Made by a program: the position numbers and the translations under genes
Source of the DNA: a virus
IMG/VR virus record: IMGVR_UViG_3300030103_000301
Coordinates: 1-21,463 of that record
Length of the DNA: 21,463 nucleotides
Reading direction: 5' to 3' (one strand)
The notes under the pieces: generated by a model
Database searches by the model: none
What the model saw: the letters and a program-made list of their open reading frames with translations, nothing else
What the model was told of the DNA's origin: nothing
In this document: positions 1 to 7,197 of the stretch, piece after piece
Numbering within the stretch: the stretch's first letter is position 1
How the letters are laid out: each line of letters starts with the position of its first letter

Positions 1-162
1 ACCCCTCACCCACAATGCTTCAGTGGGCTTGACCATCTCAAGACAGATGAACACTGGCCTATAAAAGCATATCGTGCATTTTACAAGGTTGACAAATCTA
101 AGTTTGCCAGCTATAACAAAGGGCGTAGTATGCCACAATGGATGAAAGGAGAAGTAGCATGA
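1..162 (+). CDS. C-terminal end of a phage protein, possibly pyrimidine-dimer-glycosylase-like (5' truncated)
   Basis: Frame 1 is open from the first base to a TGA at 160-162, giving 53 C-terminal residues; the start lies outside the window. The readable tail follows the pattern TPxPQC...AYRxFYxxDKxxFAxYxKGRxxPxWx. I associate this ending with a family of small marine phage proteins often labelled pyrimidine dimer DNA glycosylase or simply hypothetical. The catalytic N-terminus is not in view, so the function cannot be confirmed. The stop overlaps the ATG of the next gene (ATGA at 159-162), which supports this being the true reading frame of an operon member. Identity is tentative; the coding call is firm. 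Confidence 0.65.
   Translation, partial: TPHPQCFSGLDHLKTDEHWPIKAYRAFYKVDKSKFASYNKGRSMPQWMKGEVA
147..151 (+). promoter_or_regulatory. Ribosome binding site deciding the start at 159
   Basis: AGGAG lies 7 bases before the ATG at 159 and inside the end of the upstream gene. It selects M at 159 over the in-frame ATG at 138, which has no comparable Shine-Dalgarno sequence at the right distance. Confidence 0.65.
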
Positions 163-392
163 ACATAACACACAAAGAAAGAGTGAGGTTTCTAAAGTCT
201 CACAATGACTTAAAGAGTATGCTTATGACAATACATGAGTGCAATGACCTATGGATTTCTGATGTAGGCAAACTAGAAAACCTTGAGCATCTGTTGCATA
301 GCGTGATGAAGTTTGTGCCTGAGATGGATGATGAGGGTAGACCAAAATATTATGCAGACTATGTACTTGAAGAACTAGAGGATGACGAGTAA
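159..392 (+). CDS. Small hypothetical phage protein (77 aa)
   Basis: A 77-residue acidic protein beginning MNITHKERVRFLKSHND and ending in an acidic cluster (EELEDDE). An in-frame ATG exists at 138, but the AGGAG at 147-151 and the ATGA overlap with the preceding stop favour 159. The composition suggests a soluble, mainly helical protein with no signal peptide, membrane segment or metal-binding motif. I do not recognise the family. It is coupled to both neighbours: its start overlaps the upstream stop, and its TAA shares a base with the ATG of the tiny gene that follows (TAATG). The position at the head of the replication module fits an early phage accessory protein, but no specific role can be inferred. 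Confidence 0.7.
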   Translation: MNITHKERVRFLKSHNDLKSMLMTIHECNDLWISDVGKLENLEHLLHSVMKFVPEMDDEGRPKYYADYVLEELEDDE

Positions 393-457
393 TGGATGTA
401 GCAAGTTTTATTCTAGGTATGTTTATAGTTGACATACTGTTCGGACTTATGTTATAA
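392..457 (+). CDS. Putative 21-aa hydrophobic membrane peptide
   Basis: A very short frame opening at an ATG that overlaps the previous stop (TAATG) and ending TAA at 455-457. The product is 21 residues, almost entirely hydrophobic (Ile, Leu, Phe, Met, Val) with Asp at positions 2 and 14, so it could form a single membrane-spanning helix. A weak GAGG lies about 11 bases upstream; the tight stop-start overlap suggests translational coupling. It fills most of the gap before the next gene. Two more small membrane peptides with the same kind of junction occur later in this module, which makes a real product more likely. Chance remains possible at this length. Confidence 0.4.
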   Translation: MDVASFILGMFIVDILFGLML

Positions 458-487
458 GATAGTATCACTTAACGAAAGGAGAAAGAT

Positions 488-1339
488 ATGCCATTAGATT
501 TTGTAAACAATATAATTGACGCAGTGCCAGTTGACTTGGACTTTGATGTAAAGTTTGAACCAACCAAAGTGCGTGACAAGAAGTATGTAATCAACGGTGA
601 CACTGGTGAATACATAGGAGTAGTGGGAGATAGCTTCAACTGTGCATCACACAAGGATTTCTTTCACGGTGTACAAGACACTATGATTGAGAACCTATCT
701 GACACACAGCTTGAGGGGGCAGTGGTAAACTGGCGTGATGCACGTTCCAATGCTTGGGCTATGATGGATGTTACATTCCCAAATGTGAAGAGCCTTATTC
801 AGACAGACAAACATGCCAGCGTTATATCGCCACGCATCATTGCTCTGCATGGTATTGACGGTAGCTGTTCTAATCAGGTATTCTTTGGAGAGATTGACTT
901 CTTCTGCCTGAATGGTATGATACGTGGAGACCATGATAAGGTACGCAGAAAGAACACGTCTAACTTTAGCATGGACAGGTTCATCTCTGACCTACGCAAG
1001 TCACGTCAGGACTTTGACACACGGACTGCACAGCTACAGCGTTGGGCGGAGACTAGCCTGATGTCAGTGGATGTACGGGCTTTCTTGGAGAAGTTACTGA
1101 AGTCTGACCGTGCGGCAGACAAGATGTTTACCTTGTACAATCAAGAGGTTAGTGTACGTGGACGCAATGTGTGGGCATTGTATTCTGCCTTTACTAACTA
1201 CGCTACATACGCAGATGAACGTAACGGTTTTGAGATGCGTAACACAGGCAACGATACTGCCGCTATGACTATGTTCAACAGGGAGAACAAAGTATCACAG
1301 TGGATAGGCAGTAACGAGTTCAAACAACTAGCAGCATAG
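488..1339 (+). CDS. DUF932 family protein (phage/plasmid-like)
   Basis: The 283-residue product matches the pattern I know from DUF932 (phage/plasmid-related protein). Residues about 116-161 read as the core block: an LHGIDGS segment equivalent to the family's NSHDGS, then a strand-rich stretch leading to FFCLNGMI, followed by a basic RRKNTSNF segment. The C-terminal part (about 226-272) has the expected RNVWALYSAFTNYATYADE-type helix and a late NTGND...FNREN block. Biochemical function of the family is unknown; members occur on phages and plasmids, often near recombination or replication genes. A strong AAAGGAGAAA precedes the ATG at 488. It is followed 14 bases later by the ADP-ribosylglycohydrolase with its own excellent ribosome binding site. 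Start and frame are secure. Confidence 0.8.
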   Translation: MPLDFVNNIIDAVPVDLDFDVKFEPTKVRDKKYVINGDTGEYIGVVGDSFNCASHKDFFHGVQDTMIENLSDTQLEGAVVNWRDARSNAWAMMDVTFPNVKSLIQTDKHASVISPRIIALHGIDGSCSNQVFFGEIDFFCLNGMIRGDHDKVRRKNTSNFSMDRFISDLRKSRQDFDTRTAQLQRWAETSLMSVDVRAFLEKLLKSDRAADKMFTLYNQEVSVRGRNVWALYSAFTNYATYADERNGFEMRNTGNDTAAMTMFNRENKVSQWIGSNEFKQLAA

Positions 1340-1340
1340 A

Positions 1341-1349
1341 AAGGAGGTG
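1341..1349 (+). promoter_or_regulatory. Extended Shine-Dalgarno for the ADP-ribosylglycohydrolase
   Basis: AAGGAGGTG, the longest anti-16S match I noticed in the window, sits 4 bases before the ATG at 1354. It suggests strong translation of this accessory gene compared with its neighbours. Confidence 0.6.
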
Positions 1350-1353
1350 CGCC

Positions 1354-2202
1354 ATGTTGACATTAGACAGTGCAATGGGTATGTTCATCGGACTCGCAGT
1401 GGGTGATGCGCTTGGCGCACCCCTAGAGTTCATGCCCAGCAGAGAACCGGATGACTATATCACTAAGTATATGAAGGGCGGTCATCACGATATGAAGAAA
1501 GGTGAGTGGACTGACGATACAGCTATGGCATTAGGCATGGCACAGTCTTTCATCGACAATGATGGTGAGTTCAAGCCAGAAGATATCATGGGTAACTGGG
1601 CAGTGTGGCGTAGCCACGGTGAGTTCATCCCACGAGGTCACTGTTTTGATATTGGTAATACAACTGAACGTGCTATCATAAAATACATTAAAGACAAGAC
1701 AGTGTACAACGGAGTATCACTTGACACTGAATCAGGTAATGGTGCGCTGATGCGACTTGCACCTGTGGTCATGGTATCCGCAACACCGGAACGTGCAATG
1801 GAGTTAGCTGTAGCACAGACAATCATGACACACGGTAGCCCTACAGCTATCGAGTACAGCCGTGTATTTGCACACGAACTGTGGCATGGTGACGCATTGC
1901 AAAGATATAGAAAATACAGGTTGCCTTTAGACATTGACCGTGAGAAGGTTATGTCAGGTGGTTACGTAGTAGAAACATATCAGTGTGCTATGTGGGCTTT
2001 CATGACTACGAATAACTTTGCTGATTGTATTATCAAGGCGGTCAATCGTGGGTATGACAGTGACACCTGTGGTGCAGTAGCCGGTATGATAGCTGGCGCA
2101 CATTATGGATACAAAGGTATACCAAAACGGTTCACAGAAGAACTTGCATGGCATGATGAATTATGTAGAGCAGCAGTAAAGCTGCATCAGTTAAGGAGAT
2201 AA
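1354..2202 (+). CDS. ADP-ribosylglycohydrolase (DraG/ARH family)
   Basis: The 282-residue product has all the signature blocks of the DraG/ARH fold. These are GLAVGDALGAPLEF (residues 13-26), the metal-binding WTDDTAM (52-58, D54 and D55), NGALMRLAP (129-137), the helix around YVVETYQCAMWAF (204-216), and the second metal-binding block GYDSDTCGAVAG (233-244, D235, D237, T238). Family members use a two-metal (usually Mg) centre to remove ADP-ribose from proteins or other acceptors. The usual GGDTDT reads RGYDSDT here, but both aspartates and the threonine are kept, so the enzyme should be active. Length is normal for the family. It lies between DUF932 and the recombinase. The substrate cannot be read from sequence; reversal of host or defence-derived ADP-ribosylation is an inference. 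Confidence 0.92.
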   Translation: MLTLDSAMGMFIGLAVGDALGAPLEFMPSREPDDYITKYMKGGHHDMKKGEWTDDTAMALGMAQSFIDNDGEFKPEDIMGNWAVWRSHGEFIPRGHCFDIGNTTERAIIKYIKDKTVYNGVSLDTESGNGALMRLAPVVMVSATPERAMELAVAQTIMTHGSPTAIEYSRVFAHELWHGDALQRYRKYRLPLDIDREKVMSGGYVVETYQCAMWAFMTTNNFADCIIKAVNRGYDSDTCGAVAGMIAGAHYGYKGIPKRFTEELAWHDELCRAAVKLHQLRR

Positions 2203-2203
2203 C

Positions 2204-3121
2204 ATGAAGTTACAAAAGCTAATACACGATTACACTTCTTCCTATGATTACAAACAGTTGCGTGACGAAACTAAAGCACAATATAAATACTTTCTAAACG
2301 TAATGCTAGAAACAAAAGTTGATGGAGTGCAACTTTTTTCTTTGGAGTGTGACAAAATTACAACACGTATGGCAAAGACAGCGTATAACGAGTGGTGTGA
2401 ACGTGGCATACATCTTGCCAACCACACTATCTCTGTTACTCGCATCGTGTTTAATCACGGTGTGCGTGAGGAACTATGTATGACCAATCCTTTTGCTATA
2501 GTCCGTAAACGGGCCGCTGAGAAGCGTAAGGTTGTTTGGGGTAGGGAGGATGTACAAAAGTTCTTAGACGTATCCTACAGCGATTTTAGGTGGCGTAACA
2601 TAGGATTGATTGCACAGATGGCATACGAATGGTGTCAACGTCTGGGTGATATGCGTATGCTGACATGGGATAGTGTCAATCTGGTTGACCAGACTGTGCA
2701 TATTGAGCAGTCAAAGCGTAGAGCAGAAGTGTTCTTGCCTATATCAGATGAGTTACATCAGATGTTAGTACAACAGAATGAAGACTTTGGCTTTCAAGAT
2801 TATGTAGCACCAAGACCTAGACCAATACGAGGTGTCTATCAACCATACACGTTGCACAAACTACCATTATATGCACGTGAGATTATGGAAGAGGCTGGGT
2901 TGCCAAAGGAATTACGCCTATCGGATTTACGTAGGACAGGTACAACTGAAATGGTGGATGCAGGTGTCGGTATCGGACAGATAATGTCGGTTACAGGACA
3001 TGCTAATGCACAATCTGTCACACCTTATCTAAAAAATACACTGACCAGTGCTGATTACGCATTGACGCAGCGTAAAAATCATGGTACAAGTACACCAAGT
3101 GCCGCAAAGGAAAGTGATTAA
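2204..3121 (+). CDS. int: Phage tyrosine recombinase / integrase
   Basis: The 305-residue protein has an N-terminal helical core-binding domain (about 1-100) and a C-terminal catalytic domain. Catalytic positions can be assigned in order: Arg I at R146 (CQRLGDMRMLTW), the beta-hairpin Lys at K171 (QSKRRAE), box II Arg at R243 (SDLRRTGTTEM), H266 (TGHANAQ) and the nucleophile Y275 (TPYLKNT). The family's box II His, three residues before the second Arg, is Ser (S240). Such enzymes cut and rejoin DNA through a 3'-phosphotyrosine link, usually for phage integration or dimer resolution. The ATG at 2204 follows GGAGATAAC and the upstream stop by one base. The gene sits inside the replication operon with no adjacent repressor, excisionase or recognisable attachment site. 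Confidence 0.88.
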   Translation: MKLQKLIHDYTSSYDYKQLRDETKAQYKYFLNVMLETKVDGVQLFSLECDKITTRMAKTAYNEWCERGIHLANHTISVTRIVFNHGVREELCMTNPFAIVRKRAAEKRKVVWGREDVQKFLDVSYSDFRWRNIGLIAQMAYEWCQRLGDMRMLTWDSVNLVDQTVHIEQSKRRAEVFLPISDELHQMLVQQNEDFGFQDYVAPRPRPIRGVYQPYTLHKLPLYAREIMEEAGLPKELRLSDLRRTGTTEMVDAGVGIGQIMSVTGHANAQSVTPYLKNTLTSADYALTQRKNHGTSTPSAAKESD

Positions 3122-3124
3122 TAC

Positions 3125-3916
3125 ATGAATAATATATATAACACTATAAGTGATATAGATATACCTAATGGAACTACAAAGAGAATGAATTGTCCTGAGT
3201 GTAATGGGTACAAAACATTTACAGTGACCAATAACATGGGTTCACTTGTATGGAATTGTTACAAGGCTTCCTGTGGTACTAAGGGTGGTACTCGTGTTCA
3301 CTTATCAATGGACGATATACGTGCTGGCTTTGCTGGTGCTAAAGAATACGCATCTGATGTACCATTTGTACTGCCTGACTATGTTGTACCACACAACAAT
3401 CGTAGTGAGATATTGACATATGCAGAGCAGTGGAATATAAATGCAGACGAACTTGGATTGATGTATGATGCGAAAGAGAACAGAGTGGTGTTCCCCGTTG
3501 TACATCAGGGTAAGATGGTTGACGCTACAGGTCGCACACTATCTACCCGATTACCGAAGTGGAAACGCTACGGTAAAAGCACCTTGCCTTTTTCGTTTGG
3601 TTATGGTAGGGTAGCTGTAGTTGTTGAGGACTGTGTGAGTGCCGCAGTTGTAGGTAACGATGCTTTTGTTGGTGTTGCTGTGTTGGGAACATCGTTGTCC
3701 GAAGGACACAAGAGGTATCTTGCACAGTTCTCGACTGCTATCATTGCACTAGACCCTGATGCCTTACCAAAGACATTGGCGTTTGCAAAAGAATTGAGAG
3801 GTCACGTATCTAACGTCAAGGTGTTACGCTTGACAGATGACTTGAAGTACCGTAACAAAGAGGACATGGACAATTTAATTGAGATAGGAGATACGAATGG
3901 AATTATCACTGGTTAG
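3125..3916 (+). CDS. DNA primase, zinc-ribbon plus Toprim (T7 gp4 primase-like)
   Basis: The 263-residue product starts with a zinc ribbon: C23/C26 (NCPECNG) and C45/C50 (WNCYKASCG), as used by T7-type primases to recognise template sites. The Toprim domain follows, with its acidic motifs at E169 (VVVEDCVSA) and D210/D212 (ALDPDA), which bind Mg for RNA primer synthesis. In T7 this domain is the N-terminal half of the fused gp4; here it is a separate gene. Its last 20 bases overlap the start of the helicase gene, which keeps the two products stoichiometrically and translationally linked. AAAGGAAAG upstream of 3125 is a reasonable ribosome binding site. The family assignment is strong; the exact priming site is unknown. 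Confidence 0.87.
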   Translation: MNNIYNTISDIDIPNGTTKRMNCPECNGYKTFTVTNNMGSLVWNCYKASCGTKGGTRVHLSMDDIRAGFAGAKEYASDVPFVLPDYVVPHNNRSEILTYAEQWNINADELGLMYDAKENRVVFPVVHQGKMVDATGRTLSTRLPKWKRYGKSTLPFSFGYGRVAVVVEDCVSAAVVGNDAFVGVAVLGTSLSEGHKRYLAQFSTAIIALDPDALPKTLAFAKELRGHVSNVKVLRLTDDLKYRNKEDMDNLIEIGDTNGIITG

Positions 3917-5117
3917 AAGTTTGATGGATAAAGGGTTCTACGATGACCATCGTGGCGCACGTTGTCCTGACAGACTGTTCAGCAAAGATGTACGCAAGAT
4001 AAAGCAGACAGTTGATACTGCTATGCAGCGTTACGAGCGTACTGTAACACCAGATGAGGTTGAGGCATTGTTTATGTCTAACAACCCGACACTGACTACA
4101 GCACAGAAGCAAGCATACTCTGCTCTGTTTCACAACATCAAGAAAGAGACACCGCTGGGTGGTGACATTGCAGGTGAGGTATTGTCTAAGCTGTTTCAAC
4201 AAGTGGTTGGAGAAGACATTGCCAACCTTGGATTTGATTATGTCAATGGTGATAAGGCTACACTTGAACCTTTGCGTAATCTACTAGAGCAGTACAGTGA
4301 TGACTTCACGCCTGACCTGAAGGTTGAATGGGATGACATTGACCTTGACACACTGATGGCAAAGGCTGACCTTGAGGCACGGTGGACGTTCAACATTCCT
4401 AGCCTGACACGTAAGGTAGAAGGGGTAAATGCTGGACACTTGATTGAGATTGGCGCAAGACCAAACACTGGCAAGACATCCTTTCATGCCAGCTTAATTG
4501 CCAGCCCCGGTGGTTTTGCACATCAAGGTGCTAACTGCATTGTGTTGTGTAATGAAGAAGGTTATCATCGTGTGGGTGCAAGATACCTGACTGCCGCTAC
4601 AGGCATGACAATGCGTGATATTAAGAACAACGCAAGCAAGGCACGGGATTTGTATCAGCCTGTAAAAGAACGCATTAAGATTAAGGATGCAACAGGCCGT
4701 GACATGGCGTGGGTAGAGTCTATCTGTAAGACATACAAGCCAGACATCGTTCTGCTTGATATGGGTGACAAGTTTGCCAAGGGTGGATATGCAAGACAAG
4801 ACGAGGCACTAAAAGCTAACGCTGTTCATGCCCGTCAGATTGCAAAGGAACATGAATGCGCTATGTTTTACATGTCTCAGCTATCAGCAGAGGCAGAGGG
4901 TAAGGTACTGCTCAATCAGTCGATGATGGAAGGTTCACGCACAGGCAAGGCAGCAGAGGCTGACCTTATGGTGCTGATTGCTAAGAACCCTGTTGTCGAT
5001 GGGCAAGAAGAAGAGGACACGCAGCGTCACCTCAACGTAGTAAAAAATAAGTTGACAGGGTGGCATGGTGTGGTACACTGTGAACTGGATTATAAGACAG
5101 CGAGGTATGAAGCATAA
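3897..5117 (+). CDS. Replicative DNA helicase, DnaB/T7 gp4-type
   Basis: The 406-residue RecA-fold ATPase shows Walker A at GARPNTGKTS (186-195), the catalytic Glu region at CNEEG (218-222), Walker B at IVLLDMGD (284-291, D288), and a DnaB-type late motif around SRTGKAAEADLMVLI (347-361), then VKNKLTGWHG (382-391), likely the arginine/lysine finger region. The N-terminal 160 residues are mainly helical and probably serve hexamer assembly or primase contact. The enzyme should unwind DNA 5'-3' ahead of the phage polymerase. GGAG at 3887-3890 sits 6 bases before the ATG at 3897, inside the end of the primase gene, so this start is well supported. The stop overlaps the polymerase ATG (TAATG). Confidence 0.88.
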   Translation: MELSLVRSLMDKGFYDDHRGARCPDRLFSKDVRKIKQTVDTAMQRYERTVTPDEVEALFMSNNPTLTTAQKQAYSALFHNIKKETPLGGDIAGEVLSKLFQQVVGEDIANLGFDYVNGDKATLEPLRNLLEQYSDDFTPDLKVEWDDIDLDTLMAKADLEARWTFNIPSLTRKVEGVNAGHLIEIGARPNTGKTSFHASLIASPGGFAHQGANCIVLCNEEGYHRVGARYLTAATGMTMRDIKNNASKARDLYQPVKERIKIKDATGRDMAWVESICKTYKPDIVLLDMGDKFAKGGYARQDEALKANAVHARQIAKEHECAMFYMSQLSAEAEGKVLLNQSMMEGSRTGKAAEADLMVLIAKNPVVDGQEEEDTQRHLNVVKNKLTGWHGVVHCELDYKTARYEA

Positions 5118-7156
5118 TGAAATTAGTATTAGACGTAGAAAATACAGTGACGCATCGTAATGGTAAGATGCATCTTGACCCCTTTGAGCCAGACAATTCA
5201 CTAACTATGATTGGTGTGTTAACTGACCAAGGTGTTGAGAGACACTTTCCATTTGACCATGCGGATGTTCCCAATCAAAAAGATTACCATGAGCGTGTGC
5301 AATGGTTTTTAGATGAGGCAACTGTACTCATCATGCACAATGCAGCACACGACTTGCTGTGGCTATGGGAGTCAGGATTTAAGTATGATGGCCCTGTGTT
5401 TGACACAATGCTTGCTGAGTATGTGCTACAGCGTGGGCAGAAAAAACCTTTGTCTCTTGAAGCTTGTGCAGAAAGATATGAATTAGATACAAAGAAACAA
5501 GACACTCTTAAAGAATACTTTGCCAAGGGGTATAGCACACGTACAATACCTTATAATGAGTTGACTGAATATTTGTCTGCTGACCTTCATGCTACACAGG
5601 AATTATCTGATAAGCTGATGTATAGATTAAACACTACAGACAGTAGGTTATATGACACAGTTACTCTCACCAATCAGGTTTGTGTTTCACTGTCACGTAT
5701 CTATCAAACAGGATTTACTGTTGACAAGGATGCATTAGATAGTGTAAAACAAGAGTATGAAGAAGAACGAGAACAGTTAGTAAAGGATTTGCAAAAGCAT
5801 GTTCGTAATCTGATGGGTGATACACCTATCAATCTGAATAGTCCAGAGCAGTTGTCATGGGTTATCTATTCACGTAAGGTCAAAGATAAAACGTATTGGG
5901 CTAATACGATTGACCCTTACATGGATGACACAGACTTCCGCACTCTCCTGTCCAGTGGCACAGAGCGTCTGTACAAAACCAAAGCGGTTCAATGTACAGA
6001 TTGCTCTGGGTCTGGATACATAACTAAGACAAAGAAGGATGGTACACCATATGCAAGACCTAATCGTTGCCCTACTTGTAATACTGCAGGGTTTTTGTTC
6101 AATTCCACAAGTGAGATTGCTGGCCTCAAGTTTAAGCCACCATCATCTAAGTGGGCTAGTGCGAATGGTTTCAGCACAAGTAAGCAAAACCTTGAGACAC
6201 TTGGTAATATAGCCAAGGCAAAGGGTATGACAGATGCAGCAGAGTTTCTGTCTAAGGTCAGGCGTTTGAGTGCCGTTGATACATACCTATCATCATTTGT
6301 TGAGGGTATACGTACATATACTAAGAGTGACGGTAAGCTGCATGTTCGTTTATTACAGCACCGCACACAAACAGGTCGTCTTTCCGGGGCTGACCCTAAC
6401 ATGCAGAACATGCCACGTGGTGGTACGTTTCCTGTAAAGAAAGTATTTATTTCACGCTGGAATGGTGGCAAGATACTTGAAGCTGACTTTGCACAGCTAG
6501 AGTTTAGAGCAGCCGCTTTCCTATCACAAGATGGAGTCGCAATTGAAGAAGTTTCTACTGGGTTTGATGTACACTCATACACCGCTAAAGTTATTAGTGA
6601 AGCTGGTCAGCCTACGAATAGACAGGATGCAAAAGCGCACACCTTTGCGCCCCTTTACGGGGCAACGGGGTACGGACGCACACCTGCCGAAGCAAAATAC
6701 TACACACACTTCACAGAGAAGTATGAAGGTATCGGGCTTTGGCATACCAGATTGGCTAAAGAAGCTTTAAATACTGGTGTAATACGAACACCATCAGGCA
6801 GAGAGTTTGCTTTTCCTGATGTTGTACGCAAAGCAAGTGGCAGGGTATCACACTTTACACAGATAAAAAACTACCCTGTACAGTCCTTTGCTACTGCAGA
6901 TATTGTACCTATTGCATTGATGCATATTGAAGGGTTGATTTCTAATATGAAATCATGTATAGTCAATACAGTGCATGACAGTATTGTTATTGATGTGCAT
7001 CCTGATGAAGAAAAGGAAGTAATAAATGCAATTAATAATACAAACAAGGAGTTACCTAGTTTGATTGCATTAAGATGGGGAGTTAACTTTAATGTGCCTC
7101 TTCTTTTAGAGTCAAAAATAGGTGACAATTGGCTTGACACGAAGGATGTAAGCTGA
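5117..7156 (+). CDS. DNA polymerase, family A, with 3'-5' exonuclease and DnaJ-like zinc insertion
   Basis: 679 residues. The DnaQ-like proofreading domain comes first: Exo I D6/E8 (LDVENT), Exo II N75/D79 (HNAAHDLLWL), Exo III Y152/D156 (YLSADLHAT). Residues 293-325 hold two CxxCxxxG knuckles (C293, C296, C318, C321), a partial DnaJ central domain. The polymerase domain follows: TGRLSGADPNMQNMPR (419-434), motif A D457 (EADFAQLEFR), motif B O-helix R502/K506/F510/Y514-G515, and motif C H620-D621-S622. Motif C is HDS rather than the HDE of T7 and E. coli Pol I; the essential Asp remains. F510 corresponds to E. coli Phe762. The start overlaps the helicase stop. The same insertion is, to my knowledge, the hallmark of HMO-2011-type marine phages. 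Confidence 0.95.
   Translation: MKLVLDVENTVTHRNGKMHLDPFEPDNSLTMIGVLTDQGVERHFPFDHADVPNQKDYHERVQWFLDEATVLIMHNAAHDLLWLWESGFKYDGPVFDTMLAEYVLQRGQKKPLSLEACAERYELDTKKQDTLKEYFAKGYSTRTIPYNELTEYLSADLHATQELSDKLMYRLNTTDSRLYDTVTLTNQVCVSLSRIYQTGFTVDKDALDSVKQEYEEEREQLVKDLQKHVRNLMGDTPINLNSPEQLSWVIYSRKVKDKTYWANTIDPYMDDTDFRTLLSSGTERLYKTKAVQCTDCSGSGYITKTKKDGTPYARPNRCPTCNTAGFLFNSTSEIAGLKFKPPSSKWASANGFSTSKQNLETLGNIAKAKGMTDAAEFLSKVRRLSAVDTYLSSFVEGIRTYTKSDGKLHVRLLQHRTQTGRLSGADPNMQNMPRGGTFPVKKVFISRWNGGKILEADFAQLEFRAAAFLSQDGVAIEEVSTGFDVHSYTAKVISEAGQPTNRQDAKAHTFAPLYGATGYGRTPAEAKYYTHFTEKYEGIGLWHTRLAKEALNTGVIRTPSGREFAFPDVVRKASGRVSHFTQIKNYPVQSFATADIVPIALMHIEGLISNMKSCIVNTVHDSIVIDVHPDEEKEVINAINNTNKELPSLIALRWGVNFNVPLLLESKIGDNWLDTKDVS
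5993..6091 (+). other. Partial DnaJ-like zinc module inside PolA
   Basis: This stretch encodes residues 293-325, with C293-x2-C296-x3-G300 and C318-x2-C321-x3-G325 separated by a 21-residue basic, Lys/Arg/Pro-containing loop. DnaJ has four such CxxCxGxG knuckles forming two zinc sites; only one pair is present here, enough for a single zinc. It lies just after the exonuclease and a helical linker and before the polymerase thumb/palm, where T7 polymerase has no equivalent. Confidence 0.75.
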
Positions 7157-7183
7157 TATAACTATCAAACTTTCAACTAAGAT

Positions 7184-7190
7184 AAGGAGT
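7184..7190 (+). promoter_or_regulatory. Ribosome binding site in the 41-bp gap after PolA
   Basis: AAGGAGT lies 7 bases before the ATG at 7198. The 41-bp gap is the largest between genes of the + strand module, all others being overlaps or a few bases to about 30. I see no convincing -35/-10 promoter or hairpin in it. Confidence 0.5.
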
Positions 7191-7197
7191 AAAACAT

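Noticed and set aside
138-158. Upstream ATG extension of the 77-residue protein
   Set aside because: AGGAG at 147-151 and the ATGA overlap both indicate the start at 159.
3872-3916. Frameshift splitting an original primase-helicase fusion
   Set aside because: The helicase has its own ribosome binding site and ATG, the primase ends cleanly, and separate genes are expected in this phage type; there is no sign of sequence damage.
5989-6582. 197-residue open frame on the - strand inside the polymerase gene
   Set aside because: It is antisense to well-defined polymerase motifs, has Cys/Ser/Arg-rich composition typical of antisense frames and no ribosome binding site.
7157-7197. Possible promoter in the gap after PolA
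   Set aside because: AT-rich with TATAACTAT but no matching -35 at proper spacing and no repeated phage promoter motif elsewhere in the window.
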